64,000 nucleotides of DNA from Rhodobacteraceae bacterium D3-12 (GTDB lineage Bacteria > Pseudomonadota > Alphaproteobacteria > Rhodobacterales > Rhodobacteraceae), in the NCBI GenBank assembly GCA_025916135.1, contig CP104793.1, forward strand, positions 930,001 through 994,000, read 5' to 3'. Each line of letters starts with the position of its first letter. The first letter of the stretch is position 1. Both the position numbers and the translations under genes were made by a program. Below are positions 35,083 to 43,327 of this stretch, piece after piece. Under the pieces are notes generated by a model. The model saw only the letters and a program-made list of their open reading frames with translations. It was not told where the DNA came from and searched no databases.

Positions 35083-35748
35083 TCACCCGCCGGTCGCGCT
35101 TCGCGAAACAAAGGCAAGATTGTTGGCCGGCATTTCAACCACTTCTACCAACTCAAGGCCCTGTGACTGAAGCCACTCAATCACGTCCCAATTGTCCTTG
35201 TAGCCAATCTCAGTGTCCTGGCGGCGCAGGCTGTCGTGAAACTTGGCATCTCCGTCCGAGGAGGCCTCGCCATCGCGCAGAAATGGGCCATAAAGCACGA
35301 ACACCCCCCCGGGAGAGAGCGCCTGCGCAACCTCGGAAATCAATGTTTTGGCTTCGCCTGTCGACACGAGATGCAAAAGGTTCACCAGCAAAACCAACGC
35401 GGTGTCGCCCTGCGTGCTGCCCCATCCCGGCGCGGTCGCATCCAGCTCGATCGCAGGCGCAACATTCGCCGCCTCGGCCTTGCCCACCCACGCGTCGATG
35501 GATCTACGTCTCACCGGGTCAACATCGCTGGGCTGCCATGTCAAATCCGGCAAACGCCGCGACAGCGCAACCACATGCTGCCCCGTCCCCGAAGCGATCT
35601 CAAGCGCCCTGCCTCGGTCCGGCGCATGATCCGCCACAAGATCGCAAATCGCCGCCGCATTGCGTTCGGCCGAGGGGGCAAATAGTTGCCCATCCGGGCG
35701 CGGCTCTGCAACCGAAGCACTATCGGGGAGGTTCAATCGGCGGGGCAT
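35083..35748 (-). CDS. DUF938 family SAM-dependent methyltransferase-like protein
   Basis: About 221 residues matching DUF938: SAERNAAAICDLVADHAPDR, then the SAM motif ALEIASGTGQHVVALSRRLP, and VLYGPFLRDG. It looks like a class I methyltransferase of unknown substrate. I start at the ATG at 35748, nine bases after AAGGAG; an upstream ATG lacks that. It is transcribed leftward and its 3' end nears the GH25 gene. Confidence 0.85.
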   Translation of the reverse strand: MPRRLNLPDSASVAEPRPDGQLFAPSAERNAAAICDLVADHAPDRGRALEIASGTGQHVVALSRRLPDLTWQPSDVDPVRRRSIDAWVGKAEAANVAPAIELDATAPGWGSTQGDTALVLLVNLLHLVSTGEAKTLISEVAQALSPGGVFVLYGPFLRDGEASSDGDAKFHDSLRRQDTEIGYKDNWDVIEWLQSQGLELVEVVEMPANNLAFVSRSATGG

Positions 35749-35840
35749 GGGGCGGCTCCTTGGGGGCTGTCTTGGTGAAAACACTTAACACACGAATGGT
35801 GCTGCGGGCGCAAGGCGGCCGGGCGGGGCGATTGTCGAAA

Positions 35841-36783
35841 CTATGTCTCTTCCGTCCGGTCCGTTGCGGGCGGTGGCGCAGGGTATAGCGCGCTGATCCG
35901 GTGATAAAGCGCGTCATCAAGCTCGAACTCAATCGCAGCAAGCGACGGCGCAAGCTGTTCAACCGATCTTGCCGACAGGATCGGCATCGGCCCGCTCGCG
36001 TGATGTGCCACCCAAGCCGCCGCCAGAGTGGCGGGATCATGACCCAGCTCTTGGGCGAGGTCGGCAAGGCCCTGTGCCGCAACACGCATCGACGCGTCGC
36101 TATAGCGCGCGTTATACTGTTCATCTTCCGTCAATCGCCCGCTGGCACCTTTGGTATATTTCCCGGTCAACAGCCCACCACCCAGAGGTGAGTATGCGGC
36201 ACAGGCAATCCCTTCGGCATGGCACATCGGCAGAAGTTCCACCTCGGCCTGACGTTTCACAAGGTTATACATTGGCTGAATGATCGCAATATCATGCCCA
36301 AGGCTTTGCGCGATCTGCCGGGCTTTCATGACCTGCCACGCGGCAAAATTTGATAGGCCAAGGTAGCGAACCGCGCCGTCTTCGCGCAGTTGCGCCAGCG
36401 TTTCGATCTGCTCCTCCAATGGCGCTCTCGTTGAAGCGGTGGAGGTAGAGGACATCAATGCACGCCATCCCCAGACGCTCCCGCGAGGTTTCAAACTGCG
36501 CGCGCAGGCTCGCGGCATCGGCCGCGCCGGTATTGGCAATTTTGCTGGCGATCACCAGACGCTCGCGCTCGGGCGCTGCAAGCTGAGCACACAACTGACC
36601 AAGCAGGACTTCGGACCGCCCGCCATTATAGGCATGCGCCGTGTCAAAATGCGTGATCCCCGCCGCCATTGCGGCCGCGAACATTTCGCCCGACGCTTCG
36701 GGGTCGGCGCGGCCGCCAAACTGCATGGTGCCAAAGGCAAAGCGTGAAACAGGGTGCGCGTCGGGGGATGTCAGCTCTTTCAT
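35841..36783 (-). pseudogene. Aldo/keto reductase, frameshifted
   Basis: The N-terminal frame gives RFAFGTMQFGGRADPEASG, HFDTAHAYNGGRSEVLLGQ (catalytic Asp and Tyr) and ERLGMACIDVLYLHRFN. Near 36427 one base too many breaks the frame, and the next frame continues APLEEQIETLAQLRED, VRYLGLSNFAAWQVM, and IQPMYNLVKRQAEVELLPMC through the end. Together a complete ~310-residue enzyme. Family members reduce aldehydes or ketones with NADPH. I start at the ATG at 36783. Confidence 0.87.
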
Positions 36784-36912
36784 AAGAGCAAACCTGCCAC
36801 GCGCAGACTGTGAAGGGAAGGGGGCGGCCTGCACCTCGGCACAGGCCATGTGCATCGCAGTGTCCGCTATGCGCGCTTGCCTTGCCCGTCATCAAAAGCC
36901 CCGCAACGCAAA

Positions 36913-36937
36913 AAGGCCCGGAACATGTCCGGGCCTT
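36913..36937 (-). terminator. Intrinsic terminator of the BMP-ABC operon
   Basis: AAGGCCCGGA (36913-36922) and TCCGGGCCTT (36928-36937) form a 10-bp stem with a 5-base loop. On the minus strand a TTTTTG stretch follows the hairpin, 25 bases after the BMP gene stop. A textbook rho-independent terminator. Confidence 0.9.
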
Positions 36938-36961
36938 CTCATACCTAGCTGTCATTAAGGC

Positions 36962-38034
36962 TTACTTCGGGATTTCGCCGGTCAGACCTTCGACGTAAAA
37001 GTTCATGCCAGCCAGCGCGCCATCATCGGCCACGGCCCCTTCGGCAAGCCAATCCGACCCGTCCTGCTTTTTCAGCGGGCCGGTGAAGGGGTGGTACGTC
37101 CCCGCGGCAAGCGCCTCTTTCAGAGCCAGCGCCTCGGCTTTGACGTCCGCAGGCACGGCGCTCGAAATCTCACCGATGCCGACCATGCCAGCGCCGATGC
37201 CGTCCCACGTGCTTACACTTGTCCATGTTCCATCCATCACCGCTTGGGTGCGGGCGATGTAATAGGGCGCCCAGTCGTCAATGATCGAGCTGACACGCGG
37301 CATTGGGGCGTATTCGCCCATATCCGAGGCCTGCCCAAAGGTGATGACATTGCCTGCCGCCTTGGCGGCTGCCTGTGGTGCGGTCGAGTCGGTGTGTTGC
37401 AAGATCACGTCCGCGCCTTGTTCAATCAGAACCTTGGCAGCGTCGGCTTCTTTCGCCGGGTCAAACCAGGTAAACGCCCAGACAATTTTGAACTCAACGT
37501 CCGGGTTCACCTTCTTGGCGTGGATATAGGCGCTGTTGATGCCACGGATCACTTCGGGGATCGGGAAGGGCCGATATAACCGACGATGTTCGATTTGGTC
37601 ATCTTGCCCGCGATATGGCCCTGCACCGCGCGACCTTCGTAAAAGCGGGCGGAATAGACGCTGACGTTGTCGGCCTGCTTATACCCGGTGGCGTGCTCGA
37701 ATTTCACCTTGGGGAACTTCTTGGCCACGTTGATCGTCGGGTCCATGTAACCAAACGAGGTGGTAAAGATCAGGTCCGCGCCCTGAAGCGCCATCTGGGT
37801 GATCGCACGCTCGGCATCCGCGCCTTCTGGCACGCTTTCCTGAAACATGGTTTCAACCTTGTCGCCAAAGTGTTTTTCAACGGCAAGACGGCCTTTGTCG
37901 TGTTCATACGTCCAGCCACCGTCACCGATGGGACCGACATAGATAAAGCCGACTTTGGTTTTGTCCTGCGCCACAGCGCCAGAGGCCAGGCCAAGCGCCA
38001 CAGCGGCACTGGCAAGCAGTTTTGTGAGTTTCAT
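36962..38034 (-). pseudogene. BMP family ABC transporter substrate-binding protein, frameshifted
   Basis: The N-terminal frame has a signal peptide (LLASAAVALGLASGAVAQ), then KVGFIYVGPIGDGGWTYEHD and FTTSFGYMDPTINVAKKFP, up to SNIVGYIGP. At about 37566-37572 a missing C breaks the frame; with it, the text continues FPIPEVIRGINSAYIHAKK, VDVILQHTDSTAPQAA-like and the end at EGLTGEIPK. Length and motifs match the BmpA/Med family, which binds purine nucleosides in the periplasm. It is the last gene of a four-gene ABC operon, with a terminator right after. The defect is likely an indel error. Confidence 0.92.
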
Positions 38035-38079
38035 AAGGTTTTTCTCCCTGTTTCTTCAAGTTGGCAGCCGCGCCGGATC

Positions 38080-39000
38080 TCAGCCCGACGCATGGAATGT
38101 ACGACCAAGCGAGGCAGGTGCCCGGCTCCGATCGGCAGACATGATGACCAGCACGAGGATGGTGATCAGGTATGGGGACATGGAAAGGTATTCAGCAGGA
38201 ATGGCAAGCCCCGCCGCCTGTAAATTCAGCTGTAGCACGGTGACACCGCCAAAAAGATAGGCACCAAGCAGCACACGCCAAGGCTTCCAGCTGGCAAACA
38301 CCACCAGCGCCAGCGCGATCCAACCGGCACCTGTTGTCATCCCTTCGGTCCATTGCGGTACGCGGATCAGGCTGATGTAAGCCCCGCCCAACCCGGCACA
38401 GGCACCACCAAACATGATCGCCGCCACCCGGATGCGCACCACTTTGTAGCCAAGCGCATGCGCTGCATCGTGGTTCTCGCCCACGGCTCTCAGAACCAGC
38501 CCAACGCGGCTGTATTTAAGCACCGCCCAAACCGCCGCCACCAGTGCGATGCCGAAATAAACCATGAGGTCATGGCTAAAGAATACGGTCCCGAAAAAGG
38601 GAATGTCGCTCAGGAGCGGGATGTCCAATGCCTCCGTCTGGGGCGGTCTGATCCCGACATAGCCTTGGCCCATCAAAGCACTTAACCCCAAACCAAACAG
38701 CGTAAGCGCGAGCCCGCTTGCCACCTGATTGGCCAGCGCAAACTGCGTGAGCAGCGCAAACAAAAGCGACAAAAGCGCGCCGCCTGCTGCCGCCGCAACA
38801 AAGCCAACAGCAGGCGATCCGCTCTCAACAGTTACGGCAAAGCCACAGATCGCGCCGGTGATCATCATCCCCTCAACCCCAAGGTTCAAAACCCCGGCGC
38901 GCTCTACCACCAACTCTCCCACCGCCGCCAACAGGATCGGCGTCGCCGCCACCATGAGAGAGGCAAGCAAAAGGGCAGGGCTAATTGCTGAAAGGTCCAT
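38080..39000 (-). CDS. ABC transporter permease (nucleoside/BMP type)
   Basis: A 306-residue permease with about eight membrane helices and the ABC-2-like family II motif GVLNLGVEGMMITGA near the start and AVGENHDAAHALGYKV (the EAA-like loop that meets the ATPase). I start at the ATG at 39000 after AGGAGG. It follows the other permease gene and lies 45 bases before the BMP gene. With them it forms an importer related to YufP/YufQ (NupP/NupQ), which move guanosine and other nucleosides across the inner membrane. Confidence 0.9.
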   Translation of the reverse strand: MDLSAISPALLLASLMVAATPILLAAVGELVVERAGVLNLGVEGMMITGAICGFAVTVESGSPAVGFVAAAAGGALLSLLFALLTQFALANQVASGLALTLFGLGLSALMGQGYVGIRPPQTEALDIPLLSDIPFFGTVFFSHDLMVYFGIALVAAVWAVLKYSRVGLVLRAVGENHDAAHALGYKVVRIRVAAIMFGGACAGLGGAYISLIRVPQWTEGMTTGAGWIALALVVFASWKPWRVLLGAYLFGGVTVLQLNLQAAGLAIPAEYLSMSPYLITILVLVIMSADRSRAPASLGRTFHASG

Positions 39001-39076
39001 TATGCGCCTCCTGTGGTGCGGCCAAATCCGAAAACCTCTGCGGATACCGATAAAATCACCAAACGCTCTACCCACT

Positions 39077-40171
39077 TCATGACGCCACCTCGCGCGATAT
39101 CCACCGAATGCGGTAATTCGTCAGCAAATCTACGGCCAGCAAGAAGAACAACAGCATCCCTTGGAACAGTTGGATCGCCGCCGCCGGCAAGCCAAGGGTG
39201 CCTTGCGCGATCTCGCCCCCGATATAGGTCAGCGCCATGAGCAAGCCAGCCAGCAGAATGCCCACCGGATGCAACCGCCCGAGAAAGGCCACGATAATGG
39301 CGGTGAAGCCATAGCCAGTGTTGAAATCAATGCTGATCTGGCCCGACGGGCCCGACACTTCAAACATTCCTGCCAAGCCGGCAAGAAGCCCCGACATCCC
39401 AAGACAGAACAGGATCAACCGGTTCGGCTTCACCCCGGCAAACCGCGCCGCACGTGGCGCTTCGCCGGTCAGGCGAATGGAAAACCCCAACATGTGCCGA
39501 TTGAGCAGGATATAGGCGAAAATGACGGCGATGAAGGCGCTCAGCACACCCCAATGCATGCCGGTTCCCGTGATAATGTCATCGTTAAACGCCGCCGGAT
39601 AATCTTTGAGATTGCGCGAGCCGGGAAACCCATGCCCTTCGGGGTTCTTCAGCAATCCCAACGACATCGAGGCCAAAAGCTGCTCGGCGACATAAACCAA
39701 CATGAGCGAAACAAGAATTTCGTTGGTGCCGAATTTTACTTTCAAAAGCGCCGGTATCATCGCCCAAAGCCAGCCACCAAACGCGCCGCCAATGATCATC
39801 AGCGGAAAGACATACCACGCCTCAAGCGGATAAAACGCCAGCCCGACACCTGCTCCGAAAATCGCCCCCAGAATGTACTGCCCTTCGGCGCCGATATTCC
39901 AGATCCCGGCGCGAAAGCCCAAAGACAAGCCGATCGCAATCAGGATCAGCGGTCCACCTTTGACCAGCAACTGAGGTCGATAATAGAACGCATGTTCCCC
40001 AAACAACGAATTCCCAGAAAATCGTGCGTATCGCTTCAACCGGCCCTTGCCCAGCGCGGCAAACAGCAAACCGCCCGCGATCATTGTTGCCACCACCGCC
40101 AATAGGGGCGTCAAATAGGCGAATACCTTGGACGGCTGCGGTCGCTTTTCTAGCTTCATCATAGGCGCCAT
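39077..40171 (-). CDS. ABC transporter permease (nucleoside/BMP type)
   Basis: A 364-residue permease with about nine membrane helices. Family motifs are GFRAGIWNIGAEGQYILGAI and TGEAPRAARFAGVKPN (ATPase contact). It is the partner of the permease at 38080-39000. The listed start (40171) is a good one, but an ATG at 40162 fits a GGGGA site better. It follows the ATPase gene by 45 bases. Confidence 0.9.
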   Translation of the reverse strand: MAPMMKLEKRPQPSKVFAYLTPLLAVVATMIAGGLLFAALGKGRLKRYARFSGNSLFGEHAFYYRPQLLVKGGPLILIAIGLSLGFRAGIWNIGAEGQYILGAIFGAGVGLAFYPLEAWYVFPLMIIGGAFGGWLWAMIPALLKVKFGTNEILVSLMLVYVAEQLLASMSLGLLKNPEGHGFPGSRNLKDYPAAFNDDIITGTGMHWGVLSAFIAVIFAYILLNRHMLGFSIRLTGEAPRAARFAGVKPNRLILFCLGMSGLLAGLAGMFEVSGPSGQISIDFNTGYGFTAIIVAFLGRLHPVGILLAGLLMALTYIGGEIAQGTLGLPAAAIQLFQGMLLFFLLAVDLLTNYRIRWISREVAS

Positions 40172-40216
40172 TCCCCGCGGTTTTCATCTTGCCCTAAATA
40201 CTCAAATTCCAACGGG

Positions 40217-41734
40217 TTATACATGCGCCACCTCCATGCCATGCGCCCCACCCATCATCAGCCCGATCTCTTCAACATCAAGCTCGGAGGTAAGCCGCTT
40301 GCCGGTTAGCCGCCCTTCGTTAAGTGCCGCGAAATGGTCTGACACTTCCATCAATTCATCCAGATCCTGACTGATCACAATCACCCCGGCCCCCCCGGCA
40401 GCCAGATCAAGCAATGCCTGTCGGATCGCAGCGGCGGCACTGGCGTCAACGCCCCATGTCGGCTGGTTCACCACCAGAACATAAGGCTTTTGCAGCACCT
40501 CCCGTCCGATCACGAATTTCTGCAAATTCCCACCGGAGAGCGAGCGCGCCGCATTCTCTGGTCCCGGTGTGCGGACATCAAATTTCTCGATGATCTCCTC
40601 GGCAAAGGTCTTGGCCTGTCGCCATTTCAAAAACCCGCGTTCGGCCAGATCGCGACGCACCGCCCCGGTTAAAAGCGCATTCTCGGTCAGGCTCATATCC
40701 GGGGCCGCCGCGTGCCCCATGCGTTCTTCTGGAGCGCACAGCAACCCGGCCTCGCGCCGCTTGTTCGGCCCCAACATCCCCACCGGACGACCGCCCAGTT
40801 TGATCGCATCACTTACCACCGACATTTCGCCTGACAAAGCCAGCAACAATTCGTCCTGCCCATTGCCCGCCACGCCGCCAATCCCAAGGATCTCACCGCG
40901 CCGCAGGTCGAAATGAATGTTCTTAAGCGCGGTGCCGAATTGCCCCGGCGATGGCATCGACAGGCCGGTCACCTCAAGCGCCACATCGCCCATCTTGGCC
41001 CCGGCCGATTTTGGCGTTTGCAATTCGCTGCCCACCATCATTTCGGCCATTTCCCGCGCCGTGGTGTCACGCGGCACACAGGAGCCCACGTTCTTGCCCA
41101 ATCGCAGGATCGTCGCCGCATCGCAAAGGGCGCGAATTTCTTCCAGCTTGTGCGAGATATAAAGGATCGACGTTCCTTCGGATCGCAGTTTGCGCAGGGT
41201 TTCAAACAGAATTTCAACTTCTTGCGGTGTCAGGACGCTGGTGGGTTCATCCATAATCAACAGCTTGGGATCCTGCAGCAAACAGCGGATGATCTCGACC
41301 CGCTGACGTTCGCCTGCGGACAAATCCCCAACGGTGCGAAACGGGTCAAGTGGCAAGCCGTATTCTTCACTCACCGCGCGGATGCGTGCAGCAAGGTCGC
41401 GCAGCGGCGGCGGGTTCTCCATCCCAAGCGCGATGTTCTCGGCCACGTTCAGCGCATCAAACAGCGAGAAATGCTGAAACACCATCGCCACCCCCGCCAA
41501 CCGCGCCGCGCGCGGTTCGGGCGGGGCGAAAGCTGCGTCGTTCATCGTCATCGCGCCGCTGTCAGGCTTAACCAAGCCATAGATCATCTTGACCAGCGTG
41601 GATTTACCCGCACCGTTTTCGCCCAAAAGCGCGTGGATTTCGCCGACGCCAATATCAAACGAGACCGTGTCATTGGCCACAACACCCGGATAGGCCTTGG
41701 TCAGCCCCTCGATCTTAAGAAGTGTCCCCGTCAC
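40217..41734 (-). CDS. ABC transporter ATP-binding protein, two ABC domains (nucleoside/sugar type)
   Basis: The 505-residue protein has two tandem ABC domains. The first carries Walker A GENGAGKST, the signature LSAGERQRVEI and Walker B LLIMDEPTSVL; the second has a degenerate Walker A region (GGVAGNGQDELL) and signature LSGGNLQKFVIGRE, as in RbsA/YufO-type proteins. It energises the two permeases and the BMP binding protein downstream. The GTG at 41734 follows AGGA. It heads the operon; a structured leader candidate lies just upstream. Confidence 0.92.
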   Translation of the reverse strand: MTGTLLKIEGLTKAYPGVVANDTVSFDIGVGEIHALLGENGAGKSTLVKMIYGLVKPDSGAMTMNDAAFAPPEPRAARLAGVAMVFQHFSLFDALNVAENIALGMENPPPLRDLAARIRAVSEEYGLPLDPFRTVGDLSAGERQRVEIIRCLLQDPKLLIMDEPTSVLTPQEVEILFETLRKLRSEGTSILYISHKLEEIRALCDAATILRLGKNVGSCVPRDTTAREMAEMMVGSELQTPKSAGAKMGDVALEVTGLSMPSPGQFGTALKNIHFDLRRGEILGIGGVAGNGQDELLLALSGEMSVVSDAIKLGGRPVGMLGPNKRREAGLLCAPEERMGHAAAPDMSLTENALLTGAVRRDLAERGFLKWRQAKTFAEEIIEKFDVRTPGPENAARSLSGGNLQKFVIGREVLQKPYVLVVNQPTWGVDASAAAAIRQALLDLAAGGAGVIVISQDLDELMEVSDHFAALNEGRLTGKRLTSELDVEEIGLMMGGAHGMEVAHV

Positions 41735-41760
41735 GCAGTTTTCCTTTCCGGTGCCTTTGA

Positions 41761-41875
41761 CACCGCAGGTCGTGTTTTTTTGTCGTTATGGGCGGATGCC
41801 CCAGCCGCAAGCGGATCCCCGTTATTATTCGCGCAACTGTCTGGTCTATGAAAGCGGGGAAGGCCCCGCTCTGGC
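41761..41875 (-). ncRNA. Structured 5' leader candidate of the nucleoside ABC operon
   Basis: Upstream of the ATPase gene the minus-strand RNA can fold in several ways: AGCGGGG/CCCCGCT with a 4-base loop (41853-41870); a stem formed by GGAT and ATCC around CCGC-TT-GCGG (about 41795-41817); and the alternative GGGC-AUCC-GCCC (about 41790-41800). The second and third are mutually exclusive. In this position, ahead of a purine nucleoside importer, a ligand-sensing leader is plausible; whether it belongs to a known class such as the xanthine (NMT1) motif I cannot tell from memory. The remaining bases up to 42122 show no gene. Confidence 0.35.
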
Positions 41876-42122
41876 AAGAGTGGAATCTTTGCCCAGTGCA
41901 GAAAGTCTTTCAATGAAAAAACGATAATCAAGCAAATATTCATGAATCTCCATACAACGCCCGTGGATTGCCGGTTTCACAGGCGGCTCTGCGCCGTGTG
42001 GGCTAGAATATTAATCCAATTGGAAAAAGGGCGGATGATGTGGCGTCTTGCGGGGGAAAGCGGAGCATTGGCGCGGCCGGACCACATGCTTTTGGCTTGA
42101 GTAACTCTAAGGCAAGAGGAGC

Positions 42123-42337
42123 CTAGAGCGTTCGCGCAAGGTCTTCCAACTGCTGCGCAGCGGTGGCCCAGCCATCATGAGAACCCATCTCTTCGTGACG
42201 TTTGCGCGCCTCAGGCGAAAGATGTTTGGCCGGCGCGGTATACCACGTGCCGCCTTCCTTTCAGTCCAGCAACGCCAGACGGTGGCGGGGGAGGCCGCGA
42301 TCTGGCGCTCTAGCAAAAGGTCGAGGTCGGGGTTCAT
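42123..42337 (-). pseudogene. SRPBCC (AHSA1-type) gene remnant with internal deletion
   Basis: The start, LDLLLERQIAASPATVWRCW, is that of an AHSA1-like SRPBCC protein. The end in another frame reads GGTWYTAPAKHLSPEARKRH and then HDGWATAAQQLEDLARTL, the usual C-terminus of such proteins. About half of the ~150-residue family length in the middle is missing, and the joint is out of frame. It would be the third gene of the ArsR-SRPBCC operon. A true deletion or an assembly collapse are both possible. Confidence 0.75.
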
Positions 42338-42381
42338 AGTGGTGTCCTTTCCATTTCGATCAATGTCGACGCAAAGACCAA

Positions 42382-42852
42382 TCAGGGCCTGACCGTTTGC
42401 TCTTGAGCATAATGCGCAAGGTTCTCAAGGGCCGCGCGCCAACCCGTTCGGTAACCCTCAAACATCTCGCCACCGGTTAGGCTGCAGATCTGAAGCGTCA
42501 CGACCAGCGTTACCCGCCCGTCGGTTGGCACGATCTCTTGAGTGACCAGCGCACAGGACAACACCTGCCCATCCGCCGAAAGTGTCTCGCTAAAAACCAG
42601 CCGCTCAGGCGCGCAAACCTCGTGGAAATTGGTCGTCGTGGTAAACTTCGGGTGGCTTTTGGGGCCGCACTTCGCAATTTCCAAGCCGCCGGGCCGAAGA
42701 TCAAACCTGTCGATCTTCAACACCTCTGTTTCGCTGGGTGCCCCCCAGATTTCGCGCGCGTCTGGACTTGTCATGACCGCAAACAGCGTCTCTGGCGTGC
42801 AGGCAATCTCGCGCTCGAAAGACATGGTTTTAAAAACGCATCCTTCCCTCAT
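42382..42852 (-). CDS. SRPBCC family (AHSA1-like) protein
   Basis: A 156-residue helix-grip protein: FEREIACTPETLFAVMTSPD at the N-terminus, FDLRPGGLEIAKCGPKS in the middle, and GYRTGWRAALENLAHYA at the end, all usual for the AHSA1 branch. These proteins bind hydrophobic small molecules. The start overlaps the stop of the ArsR gene (ATGA at 42849-42852), so they are translated together. ArsR-SRPBCC pairs are common; the ligand is not known. Confidence 0.87.
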   Translation of the reverse strand: MREGCVFKTMSFEREIACTPETLFAVMTSPDAREIWGAPSETEVLKIDRFDLRPGGLEIAKCGPKSHPKFTTTTNFHEVCAPERLVFSETLSADGQVLSCALVTQEIVPTDGRVTLVVTLQICSLTGGEMFEGYRTGWRAALENLAHYAQEQTVRP

Positions 42853-43184
42853 CGCTCTTGACCTTCCATCTCTTCGGCCAGCGCGGCAAGGCGGTCAATC
42901 CGCCCTTCCCACAACTGGCGTTGTTGAGCGAGCCAATCTTCAGCCTGTTGCAGCGGGATCGCTTCGATATGGCAGGTGCGCACGCGGCCTCTTTTTACGG
43001 ATCGCACGAGGCCGGATTTCTCCAGCACCTTCAAGTGTTTGAGGAATGTCGGCAGGGCGATTTCATGTGGCTCAGCCAGCTCGCTCACCGTCGCGGGGCC
43101 TTGGGTTAGCCGGGCCACCACGGCGCGGCGCGTGCTGTCGGCCATGGCGTGGTAGATCGAATCGAGAGCTGTTTGGTTATCCAT
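42849..43184 (-). CDS. ArsR/SmtB family regulator
   Basis: A 111-residue winged-helix protein: MADSTRRAVVARLTQGPATV, VSELAEPHEIALPTFLKHLK and LEKSGLVRSVKRGRVRTC. No metal-binding cysteine pair is evident, so it is of the metal-independent kind often paired with SRPBCC genes. It leads an operon with one intact and one broken SRPBCC gene and is divergent from dnaE. Confidence 0.9.
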   Translation of the reverse strand: MDNQTALDSIYHAMADSTRRAVVARLTQGPATVSELAEPHEIALPTFLKHLKVLEKSGLVRSVKRGRVRTCHIEAIPLQQAEDWLAQQRQLWEGRIDRLAALAEEMEGQER

Positions 43185-43327
43185 ATGGCTAAGTTATTGA
43201 GGGCGCCTGAAGCCGTCAAGATAGTTTTCCATGTGGCTAATTATTTATGGATGGTTTTTGGGAAATTTATACGCCCCGGACCGCTTGCCGCTTTCCTGCC
43301 GCGGCACCCCGCGATAGGGTCACCTTC

